NCBI RefSeq assembly: GCF_900188205.1
Contig: NZ_FZOH01000002.1
Span: forward strand, 558,001 to 622,000
DNA: 64,000 bases
From: Geodermatophilus saharensis
Lineage (GTDB): Bacteria > Actinomycetota > Actinomycetes > Mycobacteriales > Geodermatophilaceae
Reading direction: 5' to 3'
The first letter of the stretch is position 1; every line of letters starts with the position of its first letter. Below, one piece after another: positions 45,480 through 55,374 of this stretch. The notes under the pieces are model-generated. The model was not told the origin of the DNA. It did no database searches and saw nothing but the letters and a program-made list of their open reading frames with translations. The position numbers were made by a program, and so were the translations under genes.

Positions 45480-45673
45480 CCGGCACACCACGGCCGGCCC
45501 GACCACCTGCCGCGCTCCGGACAGCGGCGCGCACGGGCAGTGACGACCCGCGCGTTCGGGTGGCCTCGCGACACGCGGCCGGTCGACCGCGACGCGCGGA
45601 CTCCCGTAGACGACCGGAACCGTCCGGGTCACGATGGGCGTCCACGTCGTCCGGTGGCTCAGGGGGGAGAGCA

Positions 45674-46810
45674 GTGGACAGGTCACGACGCGGCATCCGC
45701 TCGGCCCGGTTCATCCCGGCCGTGGGTGCGAGCGCCTGCGCGCTGGGGGTCGCGGCAGCGCTGACCGCGGCATCGGGGGCACCCGTCGCCGGCGCCACCG
45801 GAGGGCACCCCTCCTCGACCGGTGACGTCGACGCGTCGGCGTCCGATCCGGCCTCCGACGCCGGCCCGCTCGCCCTGCCGAGCATCGGTGTGCTCGCCCC
45901 GGGCTTCGAGAACGGGTGGGCACCGGCGCCGCCGCTGGAGCCCGTCGTCGACTGGACGGCCCTGACGCCCGAGGACCCGTTTCCACCCCTGGCCCGCGAC
46001 CTCGACCGCTACCTCGACGAGGGCGCCTCCGCGGGGACCCAGGCCGCGCCGTCGAGCAGCCCCACGGCCGCCGCCCCGTCGAGCAGCACGGCCCCCGCCC
46101 CCTCGACCGCTCCCGGCGTCACGCCCGCGCCTGCCCCGGCGGGGACCGCGAGTGCCACGCCGGCGCTTACCGGCACCCCGGCGCCGACCGGGACCCCGAC
46201 GCCGACCGGGACCCCGACGCCGACCGGGACCCCGACGCCGACCGGGACCCCGACGCCGACCACGCCGGCCTCCACGGCCCCGAGCACCGCCCCGGCCGCG
46301 GCCCCCACCGAGACACCGACGCCCACCGAGACACCGACGCCCACCGAGACCCCCGCACCGACGGAGACGCCCACCGAGACGCCGACGCCCACCGAGACCC
46401 CCGCCGAGACGCCGAGCCCCACGCCCAGCGAGACCCCGACGCCGACGGAGACGCCCACCGAGGCTCCGGCACCCACCGAGACGCCGGCGCCGACGGAGCC
46501 GACCGAGACCCCGACTCCGACCTCCGAAGCGCCCGCGCCTGTGGAGACGCCCGCGCCTGTGGAGACGCCCGCGCCCGCGCCCACGGAGACGCCCGCGGAT
46601 TCGCCGGCACCCACCGAGGCCCCCGCCCCGGCGGAGCCGACCGACACACCGGCCCCCACGCCCACCGACCCGGCGTGCGAGGACCCCGCGGTGACGGACC
46701 CGGCGACGACGGCACCCGAGCAGCCGGCCACCGACCCCGCGGCCACCCCGGAAGCCACTCCGGAGGCCACCGTCTGCATCCCGGCCGGACCGGCGCCCGC
46801 CACTCCCTGA
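45674..46810 (+). CDS. Secreted Pro/Thr-rich repeat protein
   Basis: The 378-residue protein has a signal peptide (basic start, hydrophobic core VGASACALGVAAALTAASGAP, cleavage near VAGA-TG). After a short unique region with DWTALTPEDPFPPLARDLDRYLDE, residues 130-360 are almost only Pro, Thr, Ala, Glu and Gly, with PTGTPT, PTETPT and APVETP repeats. It probably forms an extended, possibly O-mannosylated wall or surface stalk. There is no LPXTG motif. Two Cys near the end (DPACEDPA, ATVCIPAG) may form a disulfide. GTG follows AGGGGGGAGAGCA. Confidence 0.8.
   Translation: MDRSRRGIRSARFIPAVGASACALGVAAALTAASGAPVAGATGGHPSSTGDVDASASDPASDAGPLALPSIGVLAPGFENGWAPAPPLEPVVDWTALTPEDPFPPLARDLDRYLDEGASAGTQAAPSSSPTAAAPSSSTAPAPSTAPGVTPAPAPAGTASATPALTGTPAPTGTPTPTGTPTPTGTPTPTGTPTPTTPASTAPSTAPAAAPTETPTPTETPTPTETPAPTETPTETPTPTETPAETPSPTPSETPTPTETPTEAPAPTETPAPTEPTETPTPTSEAPAPVETPAPVETPAPAPTETPADSPAPTEAPAPAEPTDTPAPTPTDPACEDPAVTDPATTAPEQPATDPAATPEATPEATVCIPAGPAPATP
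46183..46260. repeat. 18-bp tandem repeat
   Basis: GCCGACCGGGACCCCGAC is repeated four times in perfect head-to-tail order with a fifth partial copy. It encodes PTGTPT units of the secreted protein and could vary in copy number between strains. Confidence 0.85.
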
Positions 46811-46823
46811 TCCGCGACGGGAC

Positions 46824-46858
46824 GGAGGCCCCCACCCCTCGTGCGGGGTGGGGCCTCC
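46824..46858. terminator. Bidirectional hairpin terminator
   Basis: A 14-bp stem with one bulged C (GGAGGCCCCCACCCC with GGGGTGGGGCCTCC) and a 6-nt loop lie between convergent genes ending at 46810 and 46892. Confidence 0.8.
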
Positions 46859-46891
46859 GCCGTTGTCCGGAGGCCGGGGTCGGCCGGGCGC

Positions 46892-47365
46892 TCACTCCGT
46901 CAGGTCCGCGGCGTACCAGACCTCGCGCAGGCGGCGCCCGGCCCACTCGCGCTCGAGGACCTCACCCGTCGGACACCAGCCGGCCCGCTCGTAGAAGCAC
47001 CGCGGCCCGGTGTTGCGTTCCTCGGTGCGCAGCCGGGCGCGCTGCCACCCCGCCCGGCGCAGCAGGTCGACGACGGCGCCGAGCAGCGCCCGCCCGGTCC
47101 CCCTCCCCTGCCCGGCGGGGTCCACGTAGAGCAGGGCCACCTCACCGGTGGTGACGTCGGCCCGCCCGAACCCGACGACGACGCCGTCGCGTTCGGCCAC
47201 CAGGAACCCCGGTGCGGTCACCCGCTCCTGCCACAGCGGGACGTCGGGCTCGGCCAGGACGTCCCCGAGGAACGACGACCAGGCCGCCCGGCCGGCCCGC
47301 GCGTGCACCGACGCGACGCCCGCCGCGTCCCCCGGCTCCGCCGGCCGGATCAGCACGCCGTCCAC
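46892..47365 (-). CDS. GNAT acetyltransferase
   Basis: The 157-residue protein has the GNAT order: LIRPAEPGDAAGVASVHARA, GFLVAERDGVVVGFGRA, VALLYVDPAGQGRGTGRALLGAVV (acetyl-CoA pyrophosphate loop Q-G-R-G-T-G) and CFYERAGWCPTGE. The substrate is not evident. The WSSFLGDVLAEPDVPLW insert occurs in many actinobacterial members. GTG 47365 is chosen as it starts just before the first strand; no clear Shine-Dalgarno is seen. Confidence 0.88.
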   Translation of the reverse strand: MDGVLIRPAEPGDAAGVASVHARAGRAAWSSFLGDVLAEPDVPLWQERVTAPGFLVAERDGVVVGFGRADVTTGEVALLYVDPAGQGRGTGRALLGAVVDLLRRAGWQRARLRTEERNTGPRCFYERAGWCPTGEVLEREWAGRRLREVWYAADLTE

Positions 47366-47440
47366 CCCAGCAGTGTGGAGCCGGGACGGCGAGGGACCCG
47401 CCACCCGATCCCGGGTGACGGGCCCCTGTCCGTGAGCAGG

Positions 47441-48184
47441 TCAGCGCTCGGCGGCCTTGGCGAAGTGGGCCACGCACTGCCCCTGGTTGCGGAAGACCGG
47501 GTCGGTGCTGGAGGCCCAGCCGCCGTCCTTGCACTGCTGCTTGCCGGTCAGGCGCACGTGCTCGGCGAAGGTGTAGGTCGTCCCGGCGAACTCGATCGAC
47601 TCGATGACCCCGTCGCCCTGGACCCCGGATCCCAGCGAGAAGCCGAACGCCCGGACATCGGCGTTCGGGAAGGCGTCCCGCCACTGGTCGAGCGTGCCGT
47701 GGTTGGGGCCCCCGGACCCCGAGCTGACCTTCTCGGGGGCGCCGTCCTTGACGAACTGTGCGGCGGCGTTGTTCAGCCACCAGTCGTCACCGTAGGAGGC
47801 CGGCTCGCCGATGAGGATGCCGTCCAAGTCGCCGTCGGAGTCGAAGTCGATCCGGAGCTGGAAGCCGGGCGGGATGGTGCCCGAGGTGGCCGTGTAGTCG
47901 AGGCTCGGCTCCCCCACGTCGGCGAGCGGGACGTCGGTGGCCACGTACTCGGCGACCTTGTCCGTGCCCGGTGAGCCGGCGGGAGCGGTGTTCGGCGTCG
48001 TCCAGACGCGCAGGCCGGTGCCGACCACGTCGTAGTGGCCCGTGGCGCGGGTGTCGCTGAGTGCGGGGACGAACTCGTCCGGCACGTGGAGGACATCGGT
48101 CGCGGCGGCCTGGGCGGCCGGACCGGTGAACAGGATGGTGGCGCCGGCGGCGAGAGCCCCGGCGACGGCGGTGCTGCGGCGCAC
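47441..48184 (-). CDS. Secreted protein with Asp-rich loop
   Basis: The 247-residue protein has a signal peptide (MRRSTAVAGALAAGATILFTG, cleavage near AQA-AA). The mature part has VPDEFVPALSDTRATGHYDVVG, RIDFDSDGDLDGILIGEP (a calcium-loop-like Asp run), DDWWLNNAAAQFVKDGAP and TLDQWRDAFPNADVRAFGFSLGSGVQGDG. Similar secreted proteins occur in Geodermatophilaceae and Nocardioides; function unknown. Two Cys near the end may pair. GTG start follows GAGGAGACGACGC. Confidence 0.75.
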   Translation of the reverse strand: MRRSTAVAGALAAGATILFTGPAAQAAATDVLHVPDEFVPALSDTRATGHYDVVGTGLRVWTTPNTAPAGSPGTDKVAEYVATDVPLADVGEPSLDYTATSGTIPPGFQLRIDFDSDGDLDGILIGEPASYGDDWWLNNAAAQFVKDGAPEKVSSGSGGPNHGTLDQWRDAFPNADVRAFGFSLGSGVQGDGVIESIEFAGTTYTFAEHVRLTGKQQCKDGGWASSTDPVFRNQGQCVAHFAKAAER

Positions 48185-48357
48185 GCGTCGTCTCCTCGAT
48201 CAGGGCGCCGGATCCGGATGACCGGCGCGCAGTGCCCGGACGCTAGGTCGCCGTCGAACCGGAACCGCGGAGGTCCGCACCGTGCCGGGCGCACCCGTCC
48301 CACCACCCCCGCGGACCCCGCTCGTGCAGCCGCCGGCCGGTCGGACGACGATGGGGC

Positions 48358-48861
48358 GTGCCCATCGACGCCACCACCACCTACACCGCCGACCCCGACC
48401 GCGTCCTCGCCGTCCTCACCGACGAGACCTTCCTGCGCGAGGTGGCCGCGGCCCTCGAGGCGCAGGTGCAGGAGGCGTCGAGCAGCGCCGACGGCACCGC
48501 CACCACGACCCGGGTGCGGCTGTCGGCCCCCACGACGGGCATCCCGCCGGTCTTCGCCCGCTTCGTCGGCAGCACCGTGCCCGTCTCGCAGACCACCACC
48601 TGGACCTCGGACGGCGACGGCGGCCACCGGGGCGCCCTCGACCTGCGCGCCGAGATCATGGGCCGCGAGGCGCGGGTGCGCTGCGAGCGGCGGCTGACCC
48701 CCTCCGCCGACGGGACGCGCGCCACGGTCACCGGCGACGCGAAGGTCCACGCGCCGCTCATCGGCCGGCAGGCCGAGGCCGCCGTCCGCGACCTGGTCAC
48801 CCAGGTGGTGCTGCGCCGCGAGCACGAGGTGCTGCAGCGCCGGCTCGGCGAGTCCGGCTGA
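48358..48861 (+). CDS. DUF2505 protein
   Basis: The 167-residue protein has the SRPBCC-like DUF2505 pattern: IDATTTYTADPDRVLAVLTDE, FLREVAAALEAQVQE, a strand-rich centre with TTTWTSDGDGGHRGALDLRAEIMG, and HAPLIGRQAEAAVRDLVTQVV at the end. Role unknown. GTG 48358; it ends 7 bp from the convergent acyl-CoA carboxylase gene. Confidence 0.82.
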   Translation: MPIDATTTYTADPDRVLAVLTDETFLREVAAALEAQVQEASSSADGTATTTRVRLSAPTTGIPPVFARFVGSTVPVSQTTTWTSDGDGGHRGALDLRAEIMGREARVRCERRLTPSADGTRATVTGDAKVHAPLIGRQAEAAVRDLVTQVVLRREHEVLQRRLGESG

Positions 48862-48868
48862 ACCCCGC

Positions 48869-51800
48869 TCAGGCCAGCCCGGCCAGCGCCCGGAGCAGCA
48901 CCTCCCGGGTCTCGGCCGGGTCCACCACGTCGTCGACCTCGAACGCCGAGGCCACGGTCAGCGCCCCACCCCGCGCGTAGGACTCGGCCACCAGCTCGGC
49001 GAAGCGCGCCTCCCGCGCCGCGGGCGGCAGCGCCTCGAGCTCCCGCCGCGCCCCCAGCCGGACGGCGCCCTCCAGGCTCATCGGCCCGAACTCGCCGGTC
49101 GGCCAGGCCAGCGTCAGCAGCGGGGCCCGCAGGTCGCCGCCGAGCATCGCCATCGCGCCCAGGCCGTAGGCCTTGCGCAGCACCACCGCCAGCAGCGGCG
49201 TGCCCAGCTGCGCGCCGGCGACGTAGAGCCCGCCGAAGCGCCGCACGGTGCCGGTGCGCTCGGACTCCGGCCCGACCATGAACCCCGGGGTGTCCACCAG
49301 CGAGACCACCGGCAGCCCGGCCGACGCGCACAGCCGCAGGAACGACGCCGCCTTGTCCGCCGACTCCCCGTCGATGGCCCCACCGAGGTGGCGCGGGTCG
49401 TTGGCGAGGAACCCCACCGGCCGCCCGCCCAGCCGCGCCAGCGCGGTGACGACGCCGCGGCCGAACGCCGGGCGCAGCTCCAGCACGCTGCCGGCGTCGG
49501 CCAGCGTGCCGACCACCGGCCGCACGTCGTAGCTGCGCACCCGGTTCGCCGGCAGCGCCGTCCGCAGCGCCCGCTGGTCGCCGCCCTCCCCCGGCTCGAC
49601 CCGGCCGGCCAGCAACCCGACCGCCTGCCGGGCGGCGGCCACGGCGGCCGCGTCGTCGGGCACCACGACGTCGACGACGCCGGTGGCCGCGTGCACCGCC
49701 GTCGGGCCGACGTCGTCGGGCGCGACGACGCCCAGCCCGCCGGCCTCGATCATCGCCGGGCCGCCCATGCCGATGCTGCTGTCCTCGGTGGCGACGACGA
49801 CGTCGCAGCAGCCCACCAGCGCGGCGTTGCCGGCGAAGCAGTACCCCGAGACGACGGCGACCGTGGGCACCCTGCCGGCCAGGCGCGCCATGGTGGTGAA
49901 CGTCGGCACGTCGAGGTGGGAGAAGCCGGCGCCGTCGGTGTCACCGGGCCGCCCGCCGCCGCCCTCGGCGACCAGCACCACCGGCAGCCCCCGGTCAGCG
50001 GCGAGCTCCAGCAGCCGGTCGGTCTTGCGGTGGCCGGTGCGTCCCTGCGTGCCGGCCAGCACGGTGTAGTCGTAGGCCAGCACCGCGCAGGCCACGCCGC
50101 CGACCTCGCCGACGCCGGTGACGATGCCGTCGGCGGGCGTGCGGGCGACGAGCTCCTCCAGCGACCGGCGGGCGCGCTGCGCGGCGAGGCCGAGCTGCCC
50201 GTACTCGACGAAGGTGCCGTCGTCGACCAGCGCCGCCACGGTCTCCCGGGCGGTCATCCGGCCCGCGGCGTGCCGGCCCGCGACCGCCTCCGGCCGCGCC
50301 TCGTCGAGCGTGGCCGCCCGCCGCCCGAGCAGCTCGGCCAGCTCGGGCCGGACGGCGTCGGGGTCGGCCGTCCCCGGCCCGGCGGCCCCGGCCCCGACGT
50401 CCCCCGGGACGACCCCGCCGAGCACCGCGCCGGCGGTCACGACGTCGCCCACGCGCACCGCCAGGCCGGTGAGCACGCCGCCGGCCGGTGCGGCGACCAC
50501 GTGCTCCATCTTCATCGCCTCCAGCACCACCAGCGGCGCGCCCGCGGCGACGGCGTCCCCGTCGGCGGCGGCCACCTCGACCACCGCCCCCGACAGCGGC
50601 GCGGTCACCGGCAGCACCCCGTCGACGGGCCGCACCTCCGCCGTGGGCCGGTCGGACACCAGCTCGGCCAGCCGCGCGTCGACCAGGTCGGTGCCGGCCC
50701 CGCCCGCGGCCACCTCCGGGAGCGCGACCAGCGCCGCGAGCAGGTCCCGGTTCACCGGCACGCCGGCGACGTCGAGCTCGGCCAGCGCCCGGGCGGTGCC
50801 GGCGAGCGCGCGGGGGAGGTCGCGGTCGTGCACGACGACCTTGGCCAGCAGCGAGTCGTAGCGGGGGCCGACCTCGGCGCCGGGCACCGCGGCGGTGTCC
50901 ACCCGCACGCCGCGCCCGGTCGGCGGGACGAAGCGCTCCAGCACCCCGGTGCCCGGCTGTACGGTGCCGTCGGGCAGCAGCGTCTCGGCGTTCACCCGCG
51001 CCTGCACGGCGGCGCCGCGGGCCGGGGGCGGCGCGGACAGGCCCAGGTCGGCCAGCGACACCCCCTCGGCCAGCCGGATGCCCACCTCGACGAGGTCGAG
51101 GCCGGTGACCTCCTCGGTGACGGTGTGCTCGACCTGCAGCCGCGGGTTGACCTCGAGGAAGGCGACCTCGCCGCCGCGGACGAGGAACTCCACCGTCGCC
51201 AGGCCGCGCAGCCCGGCCGAGCCGCACAGCGCCGTCGCCCAGGCGGCCAGCCGGGCGCGGAGGTCGTCGTCGAGGGCCGGGGCGGGCGCGACCTCGACCA
51301 GCTTCTGCCGGCGCCGCTGCAGCGAGCAGTCGCGGTCGCCGAGGACGACTCCGCGGGCGCCGTCGCCGGCCACCTGGACCTCGACGTGCCGGGCGCCGGT
51401 GAGCAGCCGCTCGAGGTAGACCCTGCCGTCGCCGAACGCCGCGAGCGCCTCCGACCGGCAGCGCTCCAGGGCGGCGGGCAGCCCGGCCGGGTCGTGCACC
51501 GGCCGCATCCCGCGCCCGCCGCCCCCGGCGAGCGCCTTGACCATGGCCGGGCCGCCGGCGAGGAACGCCGCGGCCGCCTCGGGGCCGGGGTCGGCGCCGG
51601 TGGCGGCCAGCACCGGCACGCCCTGCTCGGCCGCCCGCGCCCGGGCCCGGGTCTTGTCGCCGAAGAGCGCGAGCACGCCGGCGTCCGGGCCGACGAAGGC
51701 GATGCCCGCGTCGGCGCAGGCGCGGGCCAGCCGCGGGCTCTCGGCGAGGAAGCCCCAGCCCGGGTGCAGGCCGTCGGCGCCGCTGCGCACGGCGGCGCCG

Positions 51801-52000
51801 ACCACCGCGGCGACGTCGAGGTAGGCGGCCGGGCCGGTCCCGGGCAGCCGGACGGCGTCGTCGGCGCGGCGCACGTGCAGGCTCCCGGCGTCGTCGGCGG
51901 GGGCGATCGCGACGGTGGACAGGCCGAGGGCGGCGGCGGTCCGCAGCACGCGGACGGCGACCTCGCCGCGGTTGGCGACCAGCAGGCGGGTGACGCTCAC
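48869..52000 (-). CDS. Single-chain acyl-CoA carboxylase (BC-BCCP-CT)
   Basis: The 1043-residue protein contains a complete biotin carboxylase (residues 1-445; LLVANRGEVAVRVLRT, ATP-grasp loop KALAGGGGRGMR, FLEVNPRLQVEHTVTE), a biotinyl domain with EAMKMEH (Lys497, about 465-535) and a carboxyltransferase (about 545-1043) with GIVTGVGEVGGVACAVLAYDYTV and GGPAMIEAGGLGVV. Normally two or three subunits, here fused. This layout matches the long-chain acyl-CoA carboxylase of mycobacteria, which takes acetyl- to long-chain acyl-CoA. GTG 52000 overlaps nothing; it is divergent from the kinase gene region. Confidence 0.93.
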   Translation of the reverse strand: MSVTRLLVANRGEVAVRVLRTAAALGLSTVAIAPADDAGSLHVRRADDAVRLPGTGPAAYLDVAAVVGAAVRSGADGLHPGWGFLAESPRLARACADAGIAFVGPDAGVLALFGDKTRARARAAEQGVPVLAATGADPGPEAAAAFLAGGPAMVKALAGGGGRGMRPVHDPAGLPAALERCRSEALAAFGDGRVYLERLLTGARHVEVQVAGDGARGVVLGDRDCSLQRRRQKLVEVAPAPALDDDLRARLAAWATALCGSAGLRGLATVEFLVRGGEVAFLEVNPRLQVEHTVTEEVTGLDLVEVGIRLAEGVSLADLGLSAPPPARGAAVQARVNAETLLPDGTVQPGTGVLERFVPPTGRGVRVDTAAVPGAEVGPRYDSLLAKVVVHDRDLPRALAGTARALAELDVAGVPVNRDLLAALVALPEVAAGGAGTDLVDARLAELVSDRPTAEVRPVDGVLPVTAPLSGAVVEVAAADGDAVAAGAPLVVLEAMKMEHVVAAPAGGVLTGLAVRVGDVVTAGAVLGGVVPGDVGAGAAGPGTADPDAVRPELAELLGRRAATLDEARPEAVAGRHAAGRMTARETVAALVDDGTFVEYGQLGLAAQRARRSLEELVARTPADGIVTGVGEVGGVACAVLAYDYTVLAGTQGRTGHRKTDRLLELAADRGLPVVLVAEGGGGRPGDTDGAGFSHLDVPTFTTMARLAGRVPTVAVVSGYCFAGNAALVGCCDVVVATEDSSIGMGGPAMIEAGGLGVVAPDDVGPTAVHAATGVVDVVVPDDAAAVAAARQAVGLLAGRVEPGEGGDQRALRTALPANRVRSYDVRPVVGTLADAGSVLELRPAFGRGVVTALARLGGRPVGFLANDPRHLGGAIDGESADKAASFLRLCASAGLPVVSLVDTPGFMVGPESERTGTVRRFGGLYVAGAQLGTPLLAVVLRKAYGLGAMAMLGGDLRAPLLTLAWPTGEFGPMSLEGAVRLGARRELEALPPAAREARFAELVAESYARGGALTVASAFEVDDVVDPAETREVLLRALAGLA

Positions 52001-52053
52001 GGACGCCGGAGTCTAGGGAGCGCGCCGCCGCGATCCGGGGCAGGCTGCCGGAC

Positions 52054-52185
52054 ATGACGACGCCGCCGCAGCCCGATCCCGACGCCCCCCAGCCGCGCGA
52101 CATCGCCGTGGAGATGGAGACTCAGGAGGTGGCCGCCGACCTGGAGGAACGCAGCGACCCCCAGGAGCCGGCGAACCCGGCCTGA
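52054..52185 (+). CDS. Small acidic protein
   Basis: ATG 52054 opens a 43-codon frame (MTTPPQPDPDAPQPRDIAVE, then MEGQEVAADL-like acidic helix ending EPANPA) with strong G/C at third positions. No Shine-Dalgarno is clear. Its acidic helix, VEMETQEVAADLEERSD, gives it some credibility. No family is known to me. It lies alone between the carboxylase start and the kinase gene. Confidence 0.45.
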   Translation: MTTPPQPDPDAPQPRDIAVEMETQEVAADLEERSDPQEPANPA

Positions 52186-52225
52186 GCAGGGGACGCGGGC
52201 CCGCTCCCGGGCGTAGCGTTCTCGC

Positions 52226-53566
<1,341 letters not shown>

Positions 53567-54598
53567 TCAGCCCCGGCGGACCAGCCCGGCGGGGTCCAGG
53601 CGGCGCTCGGCGACGTAGTACAGCGTCGCGCCCTCCGGCACGGGGGTGTCCCAGGAGGGGCTGACCTGCAGGCCCTCGCCGGTGCGCAGGGCCAGCACGG
53701 TCGCGCCGTGGTCGCGGCCGAAGGCGGTCTGGCACTCGCCGAAGGTGCGGTGCGGCATCCCCGGCGGCACCCGCACCGAGTAGGTGTTGCCGTGCCCGCC
53801 GGCGGTCATCAGCTCGTTGTAGACCTGGGTGAGCCCGGGGTCGGCCGCCTCCTCCGAGAGCAGGAACGGCATGTGCCACTGCACCACCTGCACCCCGGCG
53901 TTGACGTAGCGCAGGGTGGCGCGCCGGCCGAGGTCGCGCACGGCCGCGACCATGTGCACGTCGGGGTTGGCGTGGTCGACGGCGACGGCGATGGCCAGCG
54001 TCTCGTTGTCGTCGCGGCCGTCGATGACCACCGTGCGGGCGCGGGCCACCCCGGCGCGGGTCATGACGTCGGCGTGCGTCAGGTCCCCGCGCACGAAGGA
54101 GACCGCCGGCTCCTCCGGCATCGGGTTGACCGCGACGTCGTCGTGCGCGCACAGCGCGATCCGCGTGCCCGGCTCGACGGTCAGCTCGGCGACGATGCGC
54201 TCGGTGCGCCCGGGCGTGTAGCCCAGGACGACGACGTGGTCCCGGAGGTCCAGGCCGACCACTCCTCTCAGCCGCTTGCCCCGCGTGGTCTGCAGGGCGG
54301 TGGCCAGCTCGGTGAACAGCAGGGTCAGCGTGACGATCCCGCCGACGATGACGTAGGCCCCGACCACGCGGCCGCCGGTGGAGACGGGGAACAGGTCGCC
54401 GTAGCCGACGGTGGCGGCGGTGACGACGAAGTACCACCAGTAGTTCGCCGGCGCGGCGATGCCGCTGCCGGGCGGCTCCACCAGCGCCATCGCCGCCCAG
54501 CTGGTGAGGAACACCAGGGCGGCGACGGCCAGCGGCAGCCGCCAGCCGCCGAGCCGCAGGCGCAGGGTGCGCAGGAGCCGCTGCAGCAGGAACGGCAA
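53567..54598 (-). CDS. Two-helix K+ channel with RCK domain
   Basis: The 343-residue protein has two helices (LPLAVAALVFLTSWAAMALV and VVGAYVIVGGIVTLTLLFTELATAL) around the pore helix and selectivity filter TAATVGYGDLFP. Residues 110-330 are a TrkA-N/RCK ligand domain (DHVVVLGYTPGRTERIVAEL, VSFVRGDLTHADVM, ARTVVIDGRDDNETLA) and a TrkA-C-like tail. It is probably a ligand-gated K+ channel. No ATG or GTG is in frame close to the helices; TTG 54598 with GGGGGTCCCGCG upstream is chosen. It adjoins the kinase gene tail to tail. Confidence 0.85.
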   Translation of the reverse strand: MPFLLQRLLRTLRLRLGGWRLPLAVAALVFLTSWAAMALVEPPGSGIAAPANYWWYFVVTAATVGYGDLFPVSTGGRVVGAYVIVGGIVTLTLLFTELATALQTTRGKRLRGVVGLDLRDHVVVLGYTPGRTERIVAELTVEPGTRIALCAHDDVAVNPMPEEPAVSFVRGDLTHADVMTRAGVARARTVVIDGRDDNETLAIAVAVDHANPDVHMVAAVRDLGRRATLRYVNAGVQVVQWHMPFLLSEEAADPGLTQVYNELMTAGGHGNTYSVRVPPGMPHRTFGECQTAFGRDHGATVLALRTGEGLQVSPSWDTPVPEGATLYYVAERRLDPAGLVRRG

Positions 54599-54694
54599 CG
54601 CGGGACCCCCTCGGCCGGGCGGGCGGACACCGCAACCTACCGTCGCACCGCCGCCCGGGGCGTCCCCCGCGAGCGGGAGGGGTAGCGCTGCGGC

Positions 54695-55201
54695 ATGCGC
54701 ACCTCCGAGCTCCTCCGGTACGCCTACGCGCAGGTCGGCGAGACGCTGCGGCGCGCCGTCGCCGACCTGACCCCCGAGCAGCTGGCCCAGCGGCCCGGGC
54801 CCGGCGCCAACCCCGTCGGCTGGCTGGCCTGGCACCTGCTGCGCGTGCAGGACGACCACCTCGCCGACGTCGCCGGCACGGCACAGGTGTGGACCGCGCA
54901 GGGCTTCGCCGCCCGCTTCGGCCTGCCCGTCGACGACGCCGCCACCGGCTACGGCATGTCCGCGGAGGAGGTCGAGGCGGTGCGGGTGCCCTCCGCCGGG
55001 CTGCTGCTGGAGTACGCCGACGCCGTCGCCGCGGCCAGCGACGCGTTCCTCGACGGGCTGACCGACGACGACCTCGACCGCGTCGTCGACGAGCGGTGGG
55101 ACCCGCCGGTGACCCTCGGCGTGCGGCTGGTCAGCGTGCTCTCCGACGACCTGCAGCACGTGGGCCAGGCGGCCTACGTGCGGGGACTGCTGGGCGCCTG
55201 A
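54695..55201 (+). CDS. DinB/DUF664 protein (mycothiol-transferase-like)
   Basis: The 168-residue four-helix-bundle protein has the DinB metal-site histidines in WLAWHLLRVQDDHLADV and DDLQHVGQAAYV, with LTPEQLAQRPGPGANPVGW at the start. The DUF664/DinB superfamily includes mycothiol-dependent enzymes in actinobacteria. The substrate is unknown. ATG 54695 has GAGCGGGAGGGGTAGCG nearby. It is divergent from the channel gene. Confidence 0.82.
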   Translation: MRTSELLRYAYAQVGETLRRAVADLTPEQLAQRPGPGANPVGWLAWHLLRVQDDHLADVAGTAQVWTAQGFAARFGLPVDDAATGYGMSAEEVEAVRVPSAGLLLEYADAVAAASDAFLDGLTDDDLDRVVDERWDPPVTLGVRLVSVLSDDLQHVGQAAYVRGLLGA

Positions 55202-55220
55202 GCCGCCACACCGTCGCGGC

Positions 55221-55290
55221 CCGAGTGGGCGGTCGCGGTCGGCGGCACGCGCCGACACGCCGTCCCGGGCGGCCAGGACCGCCCACTCGG
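55221..55290. repeat. Long inverted repeat, stem-loop with 42-nt loop
   Basis: CCGAGTGGGCGGTC (55221-55234) and its exact complement (55277-55290) flank a 42-nt GC-rich loop that can itself fold. It follows the DinB gene stop and may terminate transcription or be a dispersed intergenic element. Confidence 0.55.
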
Positions 55291-55374
55291 CGTCCGGGGG
55301 CCGCGGTGGGGCTCGGCCCGCGGGCAGCCCGGCGCCGTCCGGCGGCGGGCTCCCGCCGCGCGTAGCGTCGGCGC

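Noticed and set aside
46183..46660. Regular repeats that could suggest a CRISPR array
   Set aside because: Repeats are contiguous, with no unique spacers, and encode PTGTPT and PTETPT within an open secreted-protein frame.
49388..52057. 889-codon plus frame antisense to the acyl-CoA carboxylase
   Set aside because: It mirrors the coding strand and has the low-complexity HHRG composition typical of antisense frames; the carboxylase motifs are complete on the minus strand.
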